Counted from the first letter of the stretch, positions 31,448 through 43,509 are shown. The stretch: 64,000 nt of DNA from Icerya purchasi (GCA_039619475.1 CM077116.1:35351183-35415182); one strand, 5' to 3'. The notes: generated from the sequence alone by a model not told the origin. Made by a program: numbers and translations.

Positions 31448-34400
31448 GCAAATAAAATTATTTTTGAATACAGTTATATTCGCAAATTATTTATTGTAAA
31501 TATTGAATACATCAGTATAAAAGTGCCTATATGTTTTATGTTCGGAATAAAGATGATCAATGATATTTATTAGATTATTCTATTTTCCTCCGCGTTTATC
31601 GGAGAATTCATTAAAAATCAACGAAAACATTTACAGTCCATTCCTTGTCCGATACTTCATAAAAATTAATGTTTCTTCGTCAATATCTTTATATAGCTTG
31701 ACGGAGGAGTCAAACTATACTGCAGTTGAATAGGTGCTCGTTATTTATGCACGCTGCTAATGGAAATGTCGACTAATGATAGGAAAGAACGGGGGCCCGA
31801 AGTGCCATAATATATATCTAAAACAACAGTTATAAACTATAAATTACTTATTTTACCGTTTAATTTGTGGTCGATAGAAAGTCAGTGCTGTCGAAATGTG
31901 TAAAATTTATGTATCTGCTCTTGTACATTTGATTTTTTGCCTAAACACTAACGATACACGTGTATATCATTCTTTCGGGTACAGCCTATTTTTGATTTTC
32001 ATCCATTATTCGATAGCCGTTTTATAAAATTGACTTTGTAACGTAGTGGTCAGAAAATTTATCATTGTTCCGAATAGGAAAGAAATTCGAAACTACGAGC
32101 CTACATTGTGAAAACTAAACGTTCCGTTTATAATCTAATCCTCTAAAGTGCTTTACTAGAGACTTATAACTTCTTAGCTACCTGTTCTCGAATATGAATA
32201 TTGTTACGCGGTGAGTGCAGTGGTTTATCAACACATCTTATTAATCAGCGGAATTTAAAAAATTAGTTAAAATTGGTATGTGGCGCACTAACAATTAAAC
32301 ATTTACAAAATTTCAAGGGGTGTGCTGTATATCCCCATTCGGACGTAACACTGAAATGAGATTATTAGCTTAATCGGTGAAAAATTATTTTATAGATATT
32401 TCATAGAAGTGCCTTCATAGCAGAGGGGGATGATTGCTTAGTGACAGTAAATTTTCGAACTAGTCATTTCGTGCTTATTTTTTAAAGAGTTCGGAGAAAA
32501 TAAAGTTGTTTACTTAAACGTTTGTAGAGGATGAAAATAATTCGAAAGCAAAAATAACAGAAACAGAAGGAAACGAGAAAATTCTTAAGAAGCACCGATA
32601 AAAGATGTAGGAATACCGAGTTTTAGTAGAGTAGAAAGATGATTGTTCAACAGAAAAGGTGGAACATTCAAATAAAACATGGTATCAGAGTCACAAGAAA
32701 AGTATGGTTAGGGGGGATGAAAAGAACAGCAAATGAAAACTGAGATAATTAAAAAGTTTAACTCGTTCATTTAGATATAACGACGAACAACCGGCCATGG
32801 CGATTACCCCTTTCGTTCTAAACGATTTTCACGGTAATCGCACTTTTCCGTCACGACTGTTGGTAATCAGAATGATACTTTGGACGAGGTTCCGATCTCT
32901 CGGGCCTTCCTGGTTATCTTTGTCACCCGGGTGCAACGCTCAACCACACTAGATACGCCAACTACCCTTTTTTCGGTTGAGAACAAAACGGATTAGCGTT
33001 TATTTTTAAATGTCTCAATTCTTTTAATTCAGAATTTTCAACGTGATTTTATTTAGATTATGTGTGTACATTTGTGAGTGCTTCGATGTTATTTAATTTC
33101 GTTCATTAAAACCGATCGCTATTCGAACGTTCGTCGCTGCTACGCCACATCAGGGCTATGTGTGCGAATTTTAAAACAAATTCCGTTGTTCCCTGTATCG
33201 ATACAAGCAGGCTTATGTAAGCGTGATTATTATTCATTAACCACTACCGATCGTGTAGACGTATTGTTTTCGGAATTCGGCTAGTTCATTTCTTGGCCGG
33301 CTACCAGCAGTTGTCCCGCTAATCCGTCGCTTTTTACTCTCGAACCAGGATGTCCTTCTTTTCTCGGCGCGGTTGATTCTAGAGACGACGATTGAATCGC
33401 CTCTTTCCTTTCGTGTATCGCTAATGTCTGTTCCAGTTTATCTCGACTAACGTATCAAGTTCCGACGTTGATTCATATTCCGTTACAGTACCAACGCCTT
33501 ACATTATTCAATCAGTCGTTACGTAAGTGCTGCTAAACTATCGTACGCCTACTTTACTAAGAAGTGCCAGATGATGTCGTCACGCATTATCACCATCCTA
33601 ATGGTATAGTCTGGTTTTAGGGTTGGAGAGCATTTAGCAAAAACACGACGCTTCTCGTTAAACCATTTTTATTTTCGATTCGTGGTGACCCCATTTCATT
33701 ATCATCGTGCTTGATCTGAATTCTGGCGGTGAGCCGATTGGTAATCCAATAACTCTACACTTGCTATCCGTGACACAAGTTGTAACGAATCATCTGAAAA
33801 ACCAACGCACGGAACGCGTTGTTCGTGAGAATAGAACACTATTTCCAGTTCGGTGGAACATTTTCGGCTTGCTCAAAAATTTTAACACGGCAATTTCCAA
33901 ACTCTTTTACTTTATTGCGCCATTCTTGGATGCGTTGGTTTTTCCTAAACGTCGCCTGCGATCTTGCTGTTTCTTAAATTCTAGAACGAGTTGGATTTTG
34001 CGTGTGTTTATATACGCATATACGTAATTTCGAAAAACGCTGCCTATTTAAAAAACACGACTACTCATTATGTCGCCATAAATTTAAAAAAAAGGAAATT
34101 CTCCATTAGAGAAACTAGTTTCAGTCGACAGAGCATACAGAGTTGTTAACAGGAGGGGCGTTCCCACATCATTTTAAAATGCAGCATTTTTAAAACGGAA
34201 AATAGTACAAAACGTGTTAGACTACTGTCCCACATTAGATTTATGGTGTATTATTATATTACTTTAATAAAACCTGATAAATAATTTGTTGTGGGTTTCT
34301 ACAGGACGCTAGATATCACCCACAAAAACTAATTACGTTGCAAATGGTCTTTATAGGTGGTTATTTCTTTATTTTTTTTTTCATTATTCTCATTACCTTC

Positions 34401-34603
34401 AAGTAATTACCCCTCTCGCTTAACATCAGTGAACATAATCGTTCCGGCTAGATTACATTTTATGTATTAATTTTACGTCCGGCAGTGTGAGTATTCTTAA
34501 TTTATTGCATCAGTGTTATGTAGTTATGTTTCCGAAGACTTACGTACGTGGCTTGATATTATTACGAAATTACATATACATGAATATTTAAGGACACGAT
34601 ATT
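31448..34603. other. Unassigned, with weak LTR-like and GC-richer patches
   Basis: 32205-32351 is bounded by TGTTACG and CGTAACA, which resembles a short LTR or MITE, but no partner was found. TGGTATCAGAG at 32680 resembles a tRNA-Met primer-binding site after ATAAAACA, yet no coding follows. 32780-33450 is GC-richer. A 106-codon frame at 33707-34027 has no recognised domain. Confidence 0.3.
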
Positions 34604-34665
34604 AGCCGGCTACCGTGGTGCAGTTGGTTGGGCAGGGGTGTTTTGTTTTAGATACTAATCCAATT
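34604..34665 (+). repeat. tRNA-like SINE head, candidate
   Basis: GCCGGCTACCGTGGTGCAGT then TGGTTGGGC (34604-34632) resembles a tRNA 5' half with an A box (TGGTGCAGTTGG). About 30 bp later GATACTAATCC (34651-34661) could be a degraded B box (consensus GGTTCGANTCC). There is no clear tail or target duplication, so this may be a single decayed SINE or tRNA relic. Confidence 0.4.
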
Positions 34666-35857
34666 TCGTTTATAGATTGCTATAAATTATTAAAAGTTAC
34701 TTGGAATACATAATTTAATTTATTCATTTGCCATCCACTCCGAAAAAAGAATTAATATAATCGGGCATACTTACATATTTTTCGTTGCAAACTGCATTTG
34801 ATTTATTTATTTTTTCTACGTATATTCTCTTACGGGGGGTAATCATCATTATATCTACGCCTGTTTATAAATGACGTGGTCAGTCCGCTTTGCAGCACAT
34901 TTGTGGATTTTCTTTTTTCAGTAGTACTTCGTAATAAATATCCATACTTTTTGTTCGATTATATGTAATCGGGCAATATATGAAATTTTTGACTTTGTGC
35001 GATGTGCAGATTATAATAATCAAAACGACCTAAACATTTTGTAAAAAGAAATAAATTTCAACGCTTTGCCTAGTAATTCCAAGTGAAGTCAAGACAATGC
35101 CAGTTAAGGTTAATATTTCAAATTAATGTATAGATAATTTAAGAGGCTTTTTCGTGTAAATATTTTACCTAAAACCAAATAACGGATACACATATAATTT
35201 CGATTTACGTACAAAAATTCTCACACGATCGAATGTCAAATAAAATTCGTAATTTAGACTTGACGGTAACTGCAACAAAGCAATCCGAAATCTCATATAA
35301 AGAATTGTAGCAACGAATATGTAAGCTGACAACAGTGATTCAGTTTTTTTTTAAATCGTTTTGTAGATTGCATAATTAATAAATTCTTATCGAATCGACA
35401 GAAGTAAAATGTAATGATGCCGCTTTTAAAATGGCATAAGTGTGACGACGCTCATTTCGTTCTGACTTTTACCATATGACCAGTTTTATCCTTCCTAAGT
35501 TCGGGTAATAATTAGTTCAATGGAACGCGATTTTGTAAATTTTTCATTCGCTTGTTTTGTTTTTTTCTTTTTAATCTGAGCAAAAACCTAAAATTGAAAA
35601 AGTAAGAAGTTTCATTAAAAATAATCAGTAATAAGTAACAAAAATATCCAAAAATACAAATCATATCATTGTCGTAACAAAAAATTCATTAGGAAAAAAT
35701 TGATTAATCTTTTTTTTATGTATGTCGTGGTTTTTACGGAGAATCAAAAAACAATTGTATTTGGTTCTGCGCTAGTCATCTTCATTACCTCTGCTTATTT
35801 TCCTATTAAAGTTTAAACTTTTTTCTCATTTGTAACATTATCCTTAGTTTTGTCTCG
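34666..35857. other. Unassigned AT-rich DNA
   Basis: No gene or repeat was recognised. Confidence 0.4.
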
Positions 35858-36025
35858 TTCCAGATCCAAATCGCTCCCAGGTTTATACCTAATCTGAAAC
35901 TGAATTGGGTACCAGAGAAATCTGGGAAAGTAAAGGCGGCCGAGAGAAAGGACCTGGACCTCTTACTTTCATTAGTGCCGTTGGGCTCCTAGTACATGTG
36001 AACCTTAACTATGTCTATATATGTG
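35858..36025 (-). repeat. Dispersed repeat, copy 1
   Basis: TTGTCTCGTTCCAGATCCAA, then CGCTCCCAGGTTTATACCTA, then ACCAGAGAAAT are shared with 39574-39780. Both copies end at a TA-rich tract (TATATATGTGTG here). On the minus strand GGTTCGGATCC in copy 2 resembles a Pol III B box, so a SINE is possible. Family not recognised. Confidence 0.65.
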
Positions 36026-36231
36026 TGCGCACATATAATAATCGTATTATATTAAAACGTTGATATAAAATTAATAACTTAAATAAACATATAACCGAAA
36101 TAAATAACAGTTCATTTAAAAAAAGTCTTTATTTACAGATCACTTAATTTTCAAATACTATGCAAATCCGTAGCAAAGAATCAAAATACTTCAAAATTTA
36201 TTATAATATACCTTACTGATTTATAAATTTG

Positions 36232-36676
36232 TTATATAGGTTTCAATTTTCTGTATTTTTCGCTGAACCGATTAAAGACGGCCTCGGAAGTTATGGTGTT
36301 TTTGACTATTTCATTCTCTATATACAGGAGAGACATATATGAAAATCTATTTTGGACTATAGTTGTTCTTTATTCGCCTCATTGCAGAGAAACTTGTTTC
36401 GTAACTGGCGAAGCTCACTGAAAGCGCTAACGCTACTTAGAGCAGTTTGTATAAGTTAGGGTAACAAAATTCTTTTTTAATATGATTTTTTAAACTTTCT
36501 GCATTTATTTTACAATTTTTTAACTGGAGTTTCATTATTGTAGCTTCCGAATCGGATGCTACAGGATCAATTTTTAAAATTGTCTTGTAATTATTAATAA
36601 AATCATCTGCTTTCTCTATATCTAATTTAAGAAATGCGCCTATTACCTTTGCTAATGGTAGGTTTTCAAACCGCAA
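36232..36676 (-). pseudogene. hAT transposase C-terminal remnant
   Basis: 36676-36437 reads RFENLPLAKVIGAFLKLDIE and further LKNHIKKEFCYPNLYKLL. It continues with frameshifts as SVSAFSELRQLRNKF and YMSLLYIENEIVKNTITSEA then VFNRFSEKYRKLKPI, ending in a stop at 36232. The wording 'S(V/A)..(C/S)ER(S)FS.LR.(L/I)...L' followed by 'L..L.IENEI.K.......(V/I)..F..K..RK' is that of the hAT dimerisation domain in ZMYM1-like transposases. The ERSFS part is degraded to FSELR. The catalytic residues would lie upstream and are gone. Confidence 0.7.
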
Positions 36677-36928
36677 TTTTAAGTGTTGTCTATAACCCGG
36701 TTATAAATATTTATTTTCCCGGTAGTCCCGTTGGGTTGCGTGTCAGATGGCCTACATGCGCATAGGAAATTATTCTGATAATCACGGTATCAATTTTAAA
36801 GTACATTGTACTTTTACAGTTTCAAATTTTTCTCCACGTGACATTTAGACGATTCTTCTAGAGGGGGCAACGAGTTTTCTAGGGTGAGCGGTGCCCACCC
36901 TTGCCCCCCTCTAGCTACGCCTATGCTG
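36232..36928 (-). mobile_element. hAT element, internally deleted
   Basis: At the 36928 side the minus strand starts CAGCATAGGCGTAGCTAGAG then GGGGGCAAGG, a terminal sequence of a type common in hAT elements. The rest encodes only the transposase C-terminus (36676-36232). About 250 bp of non-coding DNA lies between. The other terminal repeat was not found below 36232. A large internal deletion removed most of the transposase. Confidence 0.65.
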
Positions 36929-37381
36929 GGACGCTAAAGAAATAAATATTTATGCTACAATAATAATTAATAATATTAATAGCAATTCAAATCAAATCAT
37001 TTGTTATGATTGTTATCGCTGCGAAGACCACAAACTATCTAATCAACGCGTGTAGTGGATGCACAATTCAAATTTAAAATTATAAAGTATAAAATCCGTA
37101 ATAATAATAATAACAATAATTAACCCGAAATGAAACAAACAGAAAGAAATAAAATATAAAATAATTTTTAAGTAAACGAAAAAAGAGTAATTATATTAAG
37201 TTATTAAAAAAATCATAGTTTCCTTAACGGAAGTAATACCGTAAGGCTCAGATTTTTCTTCTTCTTTGCCCACTTAGTCTTTTACACCTGATCACAGTTT
37301 GTCCGTCTTCCAGTTATTTACATAATTATCTTGTAATTATTTGCAGACATTTTCTAGTAATTACTAATGTACTTTACACGT
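36929..37381. other. Unassigned AT-rich DNA
   Basis: It contains a short (TAA)-rich patch at 37100-37115. Nothing else was recognised. Confidence 0.4.
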
Positions 37382-37570
37382 ATTTAATTTAACAAAACGC
37401 AGAAATATTAATCATAGAGCGTAATAAATATAATAATTAAAATAATACCGACATGTTTCGGAGTCTTAATGAATATGGAGCTTTAAGACTACGAAACTAG
37501 TCGGTATTATTTTAATTATTATATTTATTATACTGTGTGATTAATATTTCTGCGTTTTGTTTAACTAAAT
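37382..37570. mobile_element. Long palindrome, fold-back element
   Basis: The two arms, about 75 bp each, run from AACAAAACGCAGAAATATTA outward-in to ACCGACATGTTTCG on the left and CGAAACTAGTCGGT on the right, with few mismatches. The about 30-bp centre itself contains AGTCTTAA...TTTAAGACT, so nearly the whole element can fold. The minus-strand order hairpin, CCGAAACATGTCGGT resembles the hairpin plus GAAAC signature seen near Penelope-like element ends. No coding capacity. Confidence 0.8.
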
Positions 37571-39573
37571 AAATGAGTATATTATTTATATAACCATTAT
37601 CGCTGTATTAATATTTCCGATTTAATATCTAACATTCTGTTCTTGCAACTAACTACGTCAGCAGTGGGTGGATATTACATTAATTGAGAAACCGAAGTAT
37701 ACTGATTCGGTGTTCTGAGTGCCAAGTGTAAATTGATTGCTTTTCTTCTTTGATTATTGCGCGCTTTAGAGAGCATACTATTTTTATCGATTACGTTAGT
37801 CGTCAAATTTACCAGGGCTCGTTTCGCTGTGTCCGGTGCTTGCGAGAATTTTATAATATTCATTCATAGAAGGTTGCTCATTTATACTTCATTTTAGACT
37901 TCCATTGAACTTTCGATGACTTCACGAAAAGTATTCTAAGTTAAAATAATTTATATTATTGTTTATTAAGTTTTATGTAGGGTTTACTGATTTGTTAATT
38001 GTAGTCCATTTGAGCGTAAAAAAAAAAGAAAAAACAAAAATAAACAAAACAAAAACTGTTATATTCAATAAGAAATTGTGGAGAATTCTTGAATTTGTCT
38101 ACGAAATAGACGGGTGTTTTGCATGATACTTTTCGAATAAGTGTAATTAGAAGCCTTTTGAATAGTCCAGGTTTATTTACACGATTGATTCTTAGTGAAA
38201 ACAATTATTGAGCGGAAATCAGCCAAGAATGAAAAAATTAGAACTCTATTCACAAGGCGATTCGGCGGCACTATTAGTCGTTTTTTTTCTTTTTCTATAT
38301 TTCCAACGTTGCAAATTGGCGGTATCATACAAATCGTCTTCGGCGATTCAATTTGTTATACACAAATTTATTTCCGCGAAAAAAAAAGTACGATTAATGT
38401 TAAAGGCTAAATTAAAAAAGGACAATATTAAAACCGGTTCTGTTAGCTTACAAACTTTCTTGTCAATAATCTGAAATTAAAATTTCCGCATCTACTTTCA
38501 AAGAAGTCACTGTTTCGCAGCGACGACACTAATCTTGTTCACCTTATCAGTTTAACCTTAATCATCTTATTTTTCCGTAATCAGTCGACTGCAAAGATAT
38601 CTATAGTATGAAAATTAAGTAATATATGTATGTCCAAGACAATTTCGTTATTGTGAACGACATTGAAACGCTGAATTATGGCGAAAACGCTCACAGCTTT
38701 TGAAGATTTTTGTCGATTTCGCGTGGTGGGCCTTTGTTGTGTAATCATAATTCCATCTACGCTCATTTTCCTTATCTGCGGAGAAAAAGTATCGACACTT
38801 TTCGTTTTTAATCGAACAGTAATTTAGACGTGTGCGGAGCAGTAGTGGATTTCCTTAAATGAAAATATTCGAAATAGTACGGTTCCGTTTGGAGAAGTAA
38901 AATTAATAAACGCCGGAAGGGATATATAGCGTTGCAACGTTACAAACCCGAGGCGAAATTACAAATGTATCAGCACAGCTGAAGCAGAGTTAATTATATA
39001 ATCGTTTGGAATAAAATGGACCGGTGGTCGAGTTCTGTGATGAAGAAATCGTAAGAAATAACTGTTTTCGATATTAGCGAAACGACAACGGGAAAATAAC
39101 GCTCCACTGAACTCAGCGAGCTTTAAAGTTAAATAAACGTTAATTTAGCATTCGTCGTTTTTCATAATCTTAATCGATTACAACTGGATCAGTGGTCGGA
39201 TTAGATGGAAGTATGTGTCGTAATTCGAAAATAATTCGGAGATACCGAAATACAGTGTCTTTGAAGAAATTAGCTACACTGGTATGAGACCGGTAAGCAG
39301 GTATGTGAAAATAACGTAATTTACCAGTTCCGTATATGTATCGAAAGTTGCGGAAGATATAAAAATTGTAGGCAGTTGTGTTAGGCTTTACGAAGTCAAA
39401 GGGGGAACAGAGTTGGCTATCAGCTTGGTAAATAATTTAAAACGAGTGCGAAGAAAGGGGAAAAAATCTATCTGACCGAGTTAATTAATTTGATTATTGT
39501 AAAGTCTCTTTCGGCGGATGAAAATTCAACGATGCTTGGCTATCAAATTACAGATGTCATAGGTTATCGAGAC
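37571..39573. other. Unassigned DNA
   Basis: No gene or known repeat. Short open frames (for example 62 codons on the minus strand at 37675-37863 and 88 codons on the plus strand at 38208-38474) lack recognised motifs. Confidence 0.4.
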
Positions 39574-39800
39574 TTGTCTCGTTCCGGATCCGAACCGCTC
39601 CCAGGTTTATACCTAATCTGTAATTGAGTATTGGTTATACCAGAGAAATGTAAGAAAGGAAAGGTGGCCCCAGTATTCTCATCAGATCCATATTAGGCTT
39701 AGTATATTATGAAAAGCTTAATTCCAAAATCCCCGACGTCCCCTGCTATATATACACACATATATGTATATTTATATGTATATATATATATATATATATC
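39574..39800 (-). repeat. Dispersed repeat, copy 2
   Basis: TTGTCTCGTTCCGGATCCGA, CGCTCCCAGGTTTATACCTA and ACCAGAGAAAT match copy 1 at 35858. It ends at a TA-rich tract (39749-39800) containing (TA)n. The part between the shared block and the TA tract is less similar. Confidence 0.65.
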
Positions 39801-40859
39801 GTTGCCTTAGAGACCTGCTTAGGTAAATTTCAGAATTCCATAAATACTTCCGGAGACGTGGACGTCGTCGATTCTAATGCCGATTTTAACTTTTCCTACA
39901 CCTCCACTCTATCTTTGTCGTATTATGATTGAAAATCGTATTGTTCACACCGCGAATAATCGATAAAAAGAAGAAAAATACACTTTTCCGCTTAATTTTC
40001 TACAATAGGAGGTTATCATTAAAATTTTAATAAATCATTCAAAGATGGCAGCTTGCAATGCTAATTATGTATCGGTGTTTGCATTAATTTTAATGGCACT
40101 AAAGTTCGCGCGGGTTTTAATGAGGTTTCATAATTATTGTAAAATGCAGTAAGTAGACTATTTACGCGCAATCTCTGCATTTCAAATTGTCCCCCAAAAT
40201 AAGAGATCCTTTCTAGGTATATATACTTTTGCCGTCCCAAAGAGAAACACAAGTGTGCACATGGGGCTCTCTTTATGTTTAAACCAATATCGCGTAAATG
40301 GCATTAAATGTTTCCCTATAGTCGGTTAATTGGTCTGTTAATTATAGACGGAATTAGTTTGTTTAAATAGCGTGCAACCAGATTTCGTTCATGCTTCAAT
40401 TGTGCTCTTGTCTATTGAACGAATGTAAATGACACTTTCATTTTTGCAGTGCAATTTGCTTCTTTTTTTTCTGTTTCGAATAGAGAACTGCTGAACACGG
40501 TAATTGATAGTTCAGTTTTTCTTTTCGAGTCATTTATTGTTTCTGTTTTTTTTTTTCTCTGCTTCGGTGAACGGTCTTAATATATTCCACCGATCTAAAA
40601 TACTTTCTTTTCCGTTCTAGAGGTCGTTTGTGTTTACTCTGTCGATATCACTTTTCCGGAATTTATCGAAATATTTCTACGATAAACAAGCGTTCAATTC
40701 CTTTTCCAGACGAAAATCTACGTTGGTTAGATATTTAAAAACAAAAAAAACAAGAAAAATCATGATTCATGAAGGTTAGAGATTTGAGTTTGAAGTGAAC
40801 TTGCGTGCAAGGTTTTCTTGTACCCGTATAATCCGTCCGTAATTAATATCTTTCCAAAC
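39801..40859. other. Unassigned DNA
   Basis: No recognised gene or repeat. Confidence 0.4.
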
Positions 40860-41640
40860 TATATTCTATCAGTCGATATTCCTTTATCTTGGTGTCGTCA
40901 TCGACAATCCAAGATTGTCTTTCCATGATCATATTATGTACATCTTGCCTCGAAAGAACTAATTCGTTGGAAGTGATCCGATTATCTTTCTTATCTCGTA
41001 TGAATCGCTGTTCGTTTGTTTCCGGCCAATGCTCCTATATATGTATGTATATCCCCTTTCCAAACTCGAAGTTTTTTCCATTAATCGCCCTATTTTGTTT
41101 CTATCGTTCTTCGACTTTTTCAAAATCGTTCAATTCATTTTTCTACGTCTCCTTTTTTCTACTTCTATAACTGTGTATACACCGTGAGTAGGGCTCCTGT
41201 TTAAGTCCTACACTTTTCAATCTTAATATAGCTTCTAGCGCATAGGTGGGGGGGGGGGGTCATTATTCCTTTTTACAGATGATATCCTTCTCAATTTCAT
41301 TACAATCTCATTTATACGAAAGAAGAACTCGGCAATTCTTTATCCCTATTAAATCACTCTCCGACTTTTTTATCTCGCTGTCTAAATCTGGCTTTATTTA
41401 CCTATCCACAGCCTTCTTCTTTCTTTCTCCTACTTTATTTCCTTTTTTTCTTCTCGCACTAAAACGTTCCAAAAGAAAAAATTTCAGTAATGAATTATAT
41501 TCCATTAAAATTAGCAACAATCATTCCCTTTCCGTTCTCTTCGTTTTACCGACAAAATGTTTGTGTCTTCTCTTCGTTCGACAATTTCTTTTTTTTACTC
41601 TCCTACTTACAGAGCTACTTTTCGAGACGGCAATAAATTT
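40860..41640 (+). pseudogene. LINE RT remnants, rearranged
   Basis: At about 40886-40930, LYLGVVIDNPRLSFHDHI is the start of a LINE RT thumb (YLG(V/I).(I/F)D..LSF..H). GSDPIIFLISYESLFV and RPMLLY follow (about 40972-41040), as in 'G.D...LL..Y.SL(I)RS.L.YG'. At about 41271-41300, FTDDILLNFI looks like the RT catalytic block, followed by SLSKSGFIYLST (about 41374-41410), where 'SK(S/T)..I.FS' is expected. The catalytic block should precede the thumb, so two fragments or a rearrangement are implied. A run of 12 G lies between them (41248-41259). Confidence 0.45.
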
Positions 41641-42699
41641 CTAATCTCGAATGTTAACATTTTTCTAACAAACAATATTTGCATTTCTCTATCCTTCCTA
41701 CGATTCCATCATTCCCCGCACGCGTATCAACCTCTTTCTATACTCGCTACGATCAGAATGATTTCCTTCGGACGTCCCAGTGCCATAACAGTCATGCGTC
41801 TGTTAATGAGAGGGAACATCGTAATACACGCTGCTAATACTCCGAAAAATTCCATTTAAAAATCTAGTATTCAATGCGCCATTTTTGATTTCACAGCTTT
41901 CCTTCTTTACGTGTCGCTTCATTATTTCCTTTTTCTTTTACTTCGGTAGCAATGATTGCCGTTTTTTTTACAGATTCTCTTTTTATTTTCATCTTTTCGA
42001 TTGATAATCAAGAATAAACTGATCATTTCGAATATTCTGCTCTGTTGTCTTAGCGCTTCTTCGAATCTGAATGACCTATTGCAATTTTTTATCGCCGCCG
42101 ATGATCTTCGTTGGTGATCGCTACCACTTTCAGAAAAGAAAGAAAAAAAGGACGCTAGGAAAAAATAATGTAATTTCAATTCTTCGCAGAGTAATTATTT
42201 TTATTTAATATATCCGGTGTTTTCGAAATGGTAACCAAAAAAAAAAAGAAAAAAAGGTTAACGTTAACAAAAGGTCTCCCCTTCTTTTTTTAAAAAATCT
42301 GTTTTAGGCCTCTGAACGCATCTACGTATCACCCGATGGTGGTTTACCACCTTTCGTCGCTAAGTGAGAAACGCGACACATTTTGTTACCGTGTAAGGTT
42401 GTCAACAAAGATCGTTGACCCGTGTGCCGGTGTGTCATACGTTCGCAGGTGTGCGATGATTCTGGGGGTACGTGTCAAAATTCTTTAATCGTTCTACGAT
42501 TTTTAATGAGTCGAAAGATGATCTACGTTGCCGTGACTTTTAACTGATCGTCCGGCACACCATTTTCTGCTTTATTCTATTATTCGGTCGTTCTAAAAAG
42601 CGCGCACTATATTGCACATGTTTCCGACAATCAAAATGTAAAATATTCTCTAGTTACGAAGCACGACAACAAGCACGCATGCCGAAGTGCGCACAAACT
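41641..42699. other. Unassigned DNA
   Basis: Open frames to 41859 continue with no domain. From about 42300 the DNA becomes GC- and CpG-richer. Confidence 0.35.
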
Positions 42700-42850
42700 A
42701 ATATTGCGCCGTGGAGTCACGTGACAGAGTAGCCGAAGAGAATAACCGTTCAAAAATAAAACACGCTCGTCAACGTCAGCCGATTGGCCAGGTCTCGCAA
42801 AACTGCTGCCGGATATTCGTGCCGCATATAAGTTCTCCCATATGTCGAAA
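42700..42850 (+). promoter_or_regulatory. Promoter-like cluster of motifs
   Basis: Within 150 bp: GTCACGTGAC, a 10-bp palindromic E-box of the CLEAR/USF type (42716-42725); GATTGGCC, which includes an inverted CCAAT box (42782-42789); and CATATAAG, a TATA-like sequence (42826-42833). The spacing E-box, CCAAT, TATA is promoter-like. No exon with a convincing coding signal was found downstream, so this remains a motif-based guess. Confidence 0.25.
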
Positions 42851-42911
42851 CGTCGATATTCGGTTTTAGTCATAGTTAATTTCGTTCTTTTATTACCTTT
42901 TTTTTTTTTTG

Positions 42912-42917
<6 letters not shown>

Positions 42918-42943
<26 letters not shown>
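42918..42943. repeat. (CT)n microsatellite
   Basis: Thirteen CT units after a T-rich run, about 85 bp downstream of the TATA-like motif at 42826. Confidence 0.9.
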
Positions 42944-43509
42944 ATCGCAATTGACGGGGAATTGTTTCGCAAGGCAAACGCGTTGCTTTTGTGTACGCGG
43001 GCGCGAGTCATTTCGGTACTTAGAAAACGAGGTAGATGGGCGAGTTAAACTGGTTTTGAGAAAGATGATAAGAGTTGAAAAATCAGTCGCAGCACGAAAC
43101 TACACCAACACAATCGAACTGTTTCGGCGTGTTGGTGGCACCGTGAACTAAATCTGTGCAGACGATGACTCGATCGAAAATATCGACAGTTTTACTCTCT
43201 TACACTATAGAATAATTTGGAAACTGAGAAATCTAAAAGCCAGTGTAAATAGGCTATGCGAGCGCAAGCCATTTTTTTTTTTTTAAATTTAGAGATATTC
43301 TACGTATAATTTTGTAAATTTTAAAATCACTTTTGAGATTTTCATTTGACATCTCTTAATGGTGGATCCGTAAGATCTTTAAAGAAAAATTGATAACAAC
43401 AACAGCATTTCAGCGTGCTACATAACTAAACTGTGTATCGAATTAACGCGAAACTGTAATTATCTAGCTCGAATTCGGAATCAATCCGCGGTGTATTTCG
43501 AAATAGAAT

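Noticed and set aside
33707..34027. 106-codon plus-strand frame
   Set aside because: No domain, no splice or promoter support, and no recognised transposon wording in any of the three frames.
41246..41859. Two overlapping long hydrophobic frames (132 and 100 codons)
   Set aside because: Pyrimidine-rich DNA encodes F, L and S by default; the only meaningful part is the possible RT block, in a different frame, already listed.
42631..43011. 126-codon minus-strand frame
   Set aside because: Its centre is (CT)n and A/T-run translation (RERERERG, KKKK) and no domain is visible; likely produced by the microsatellite.
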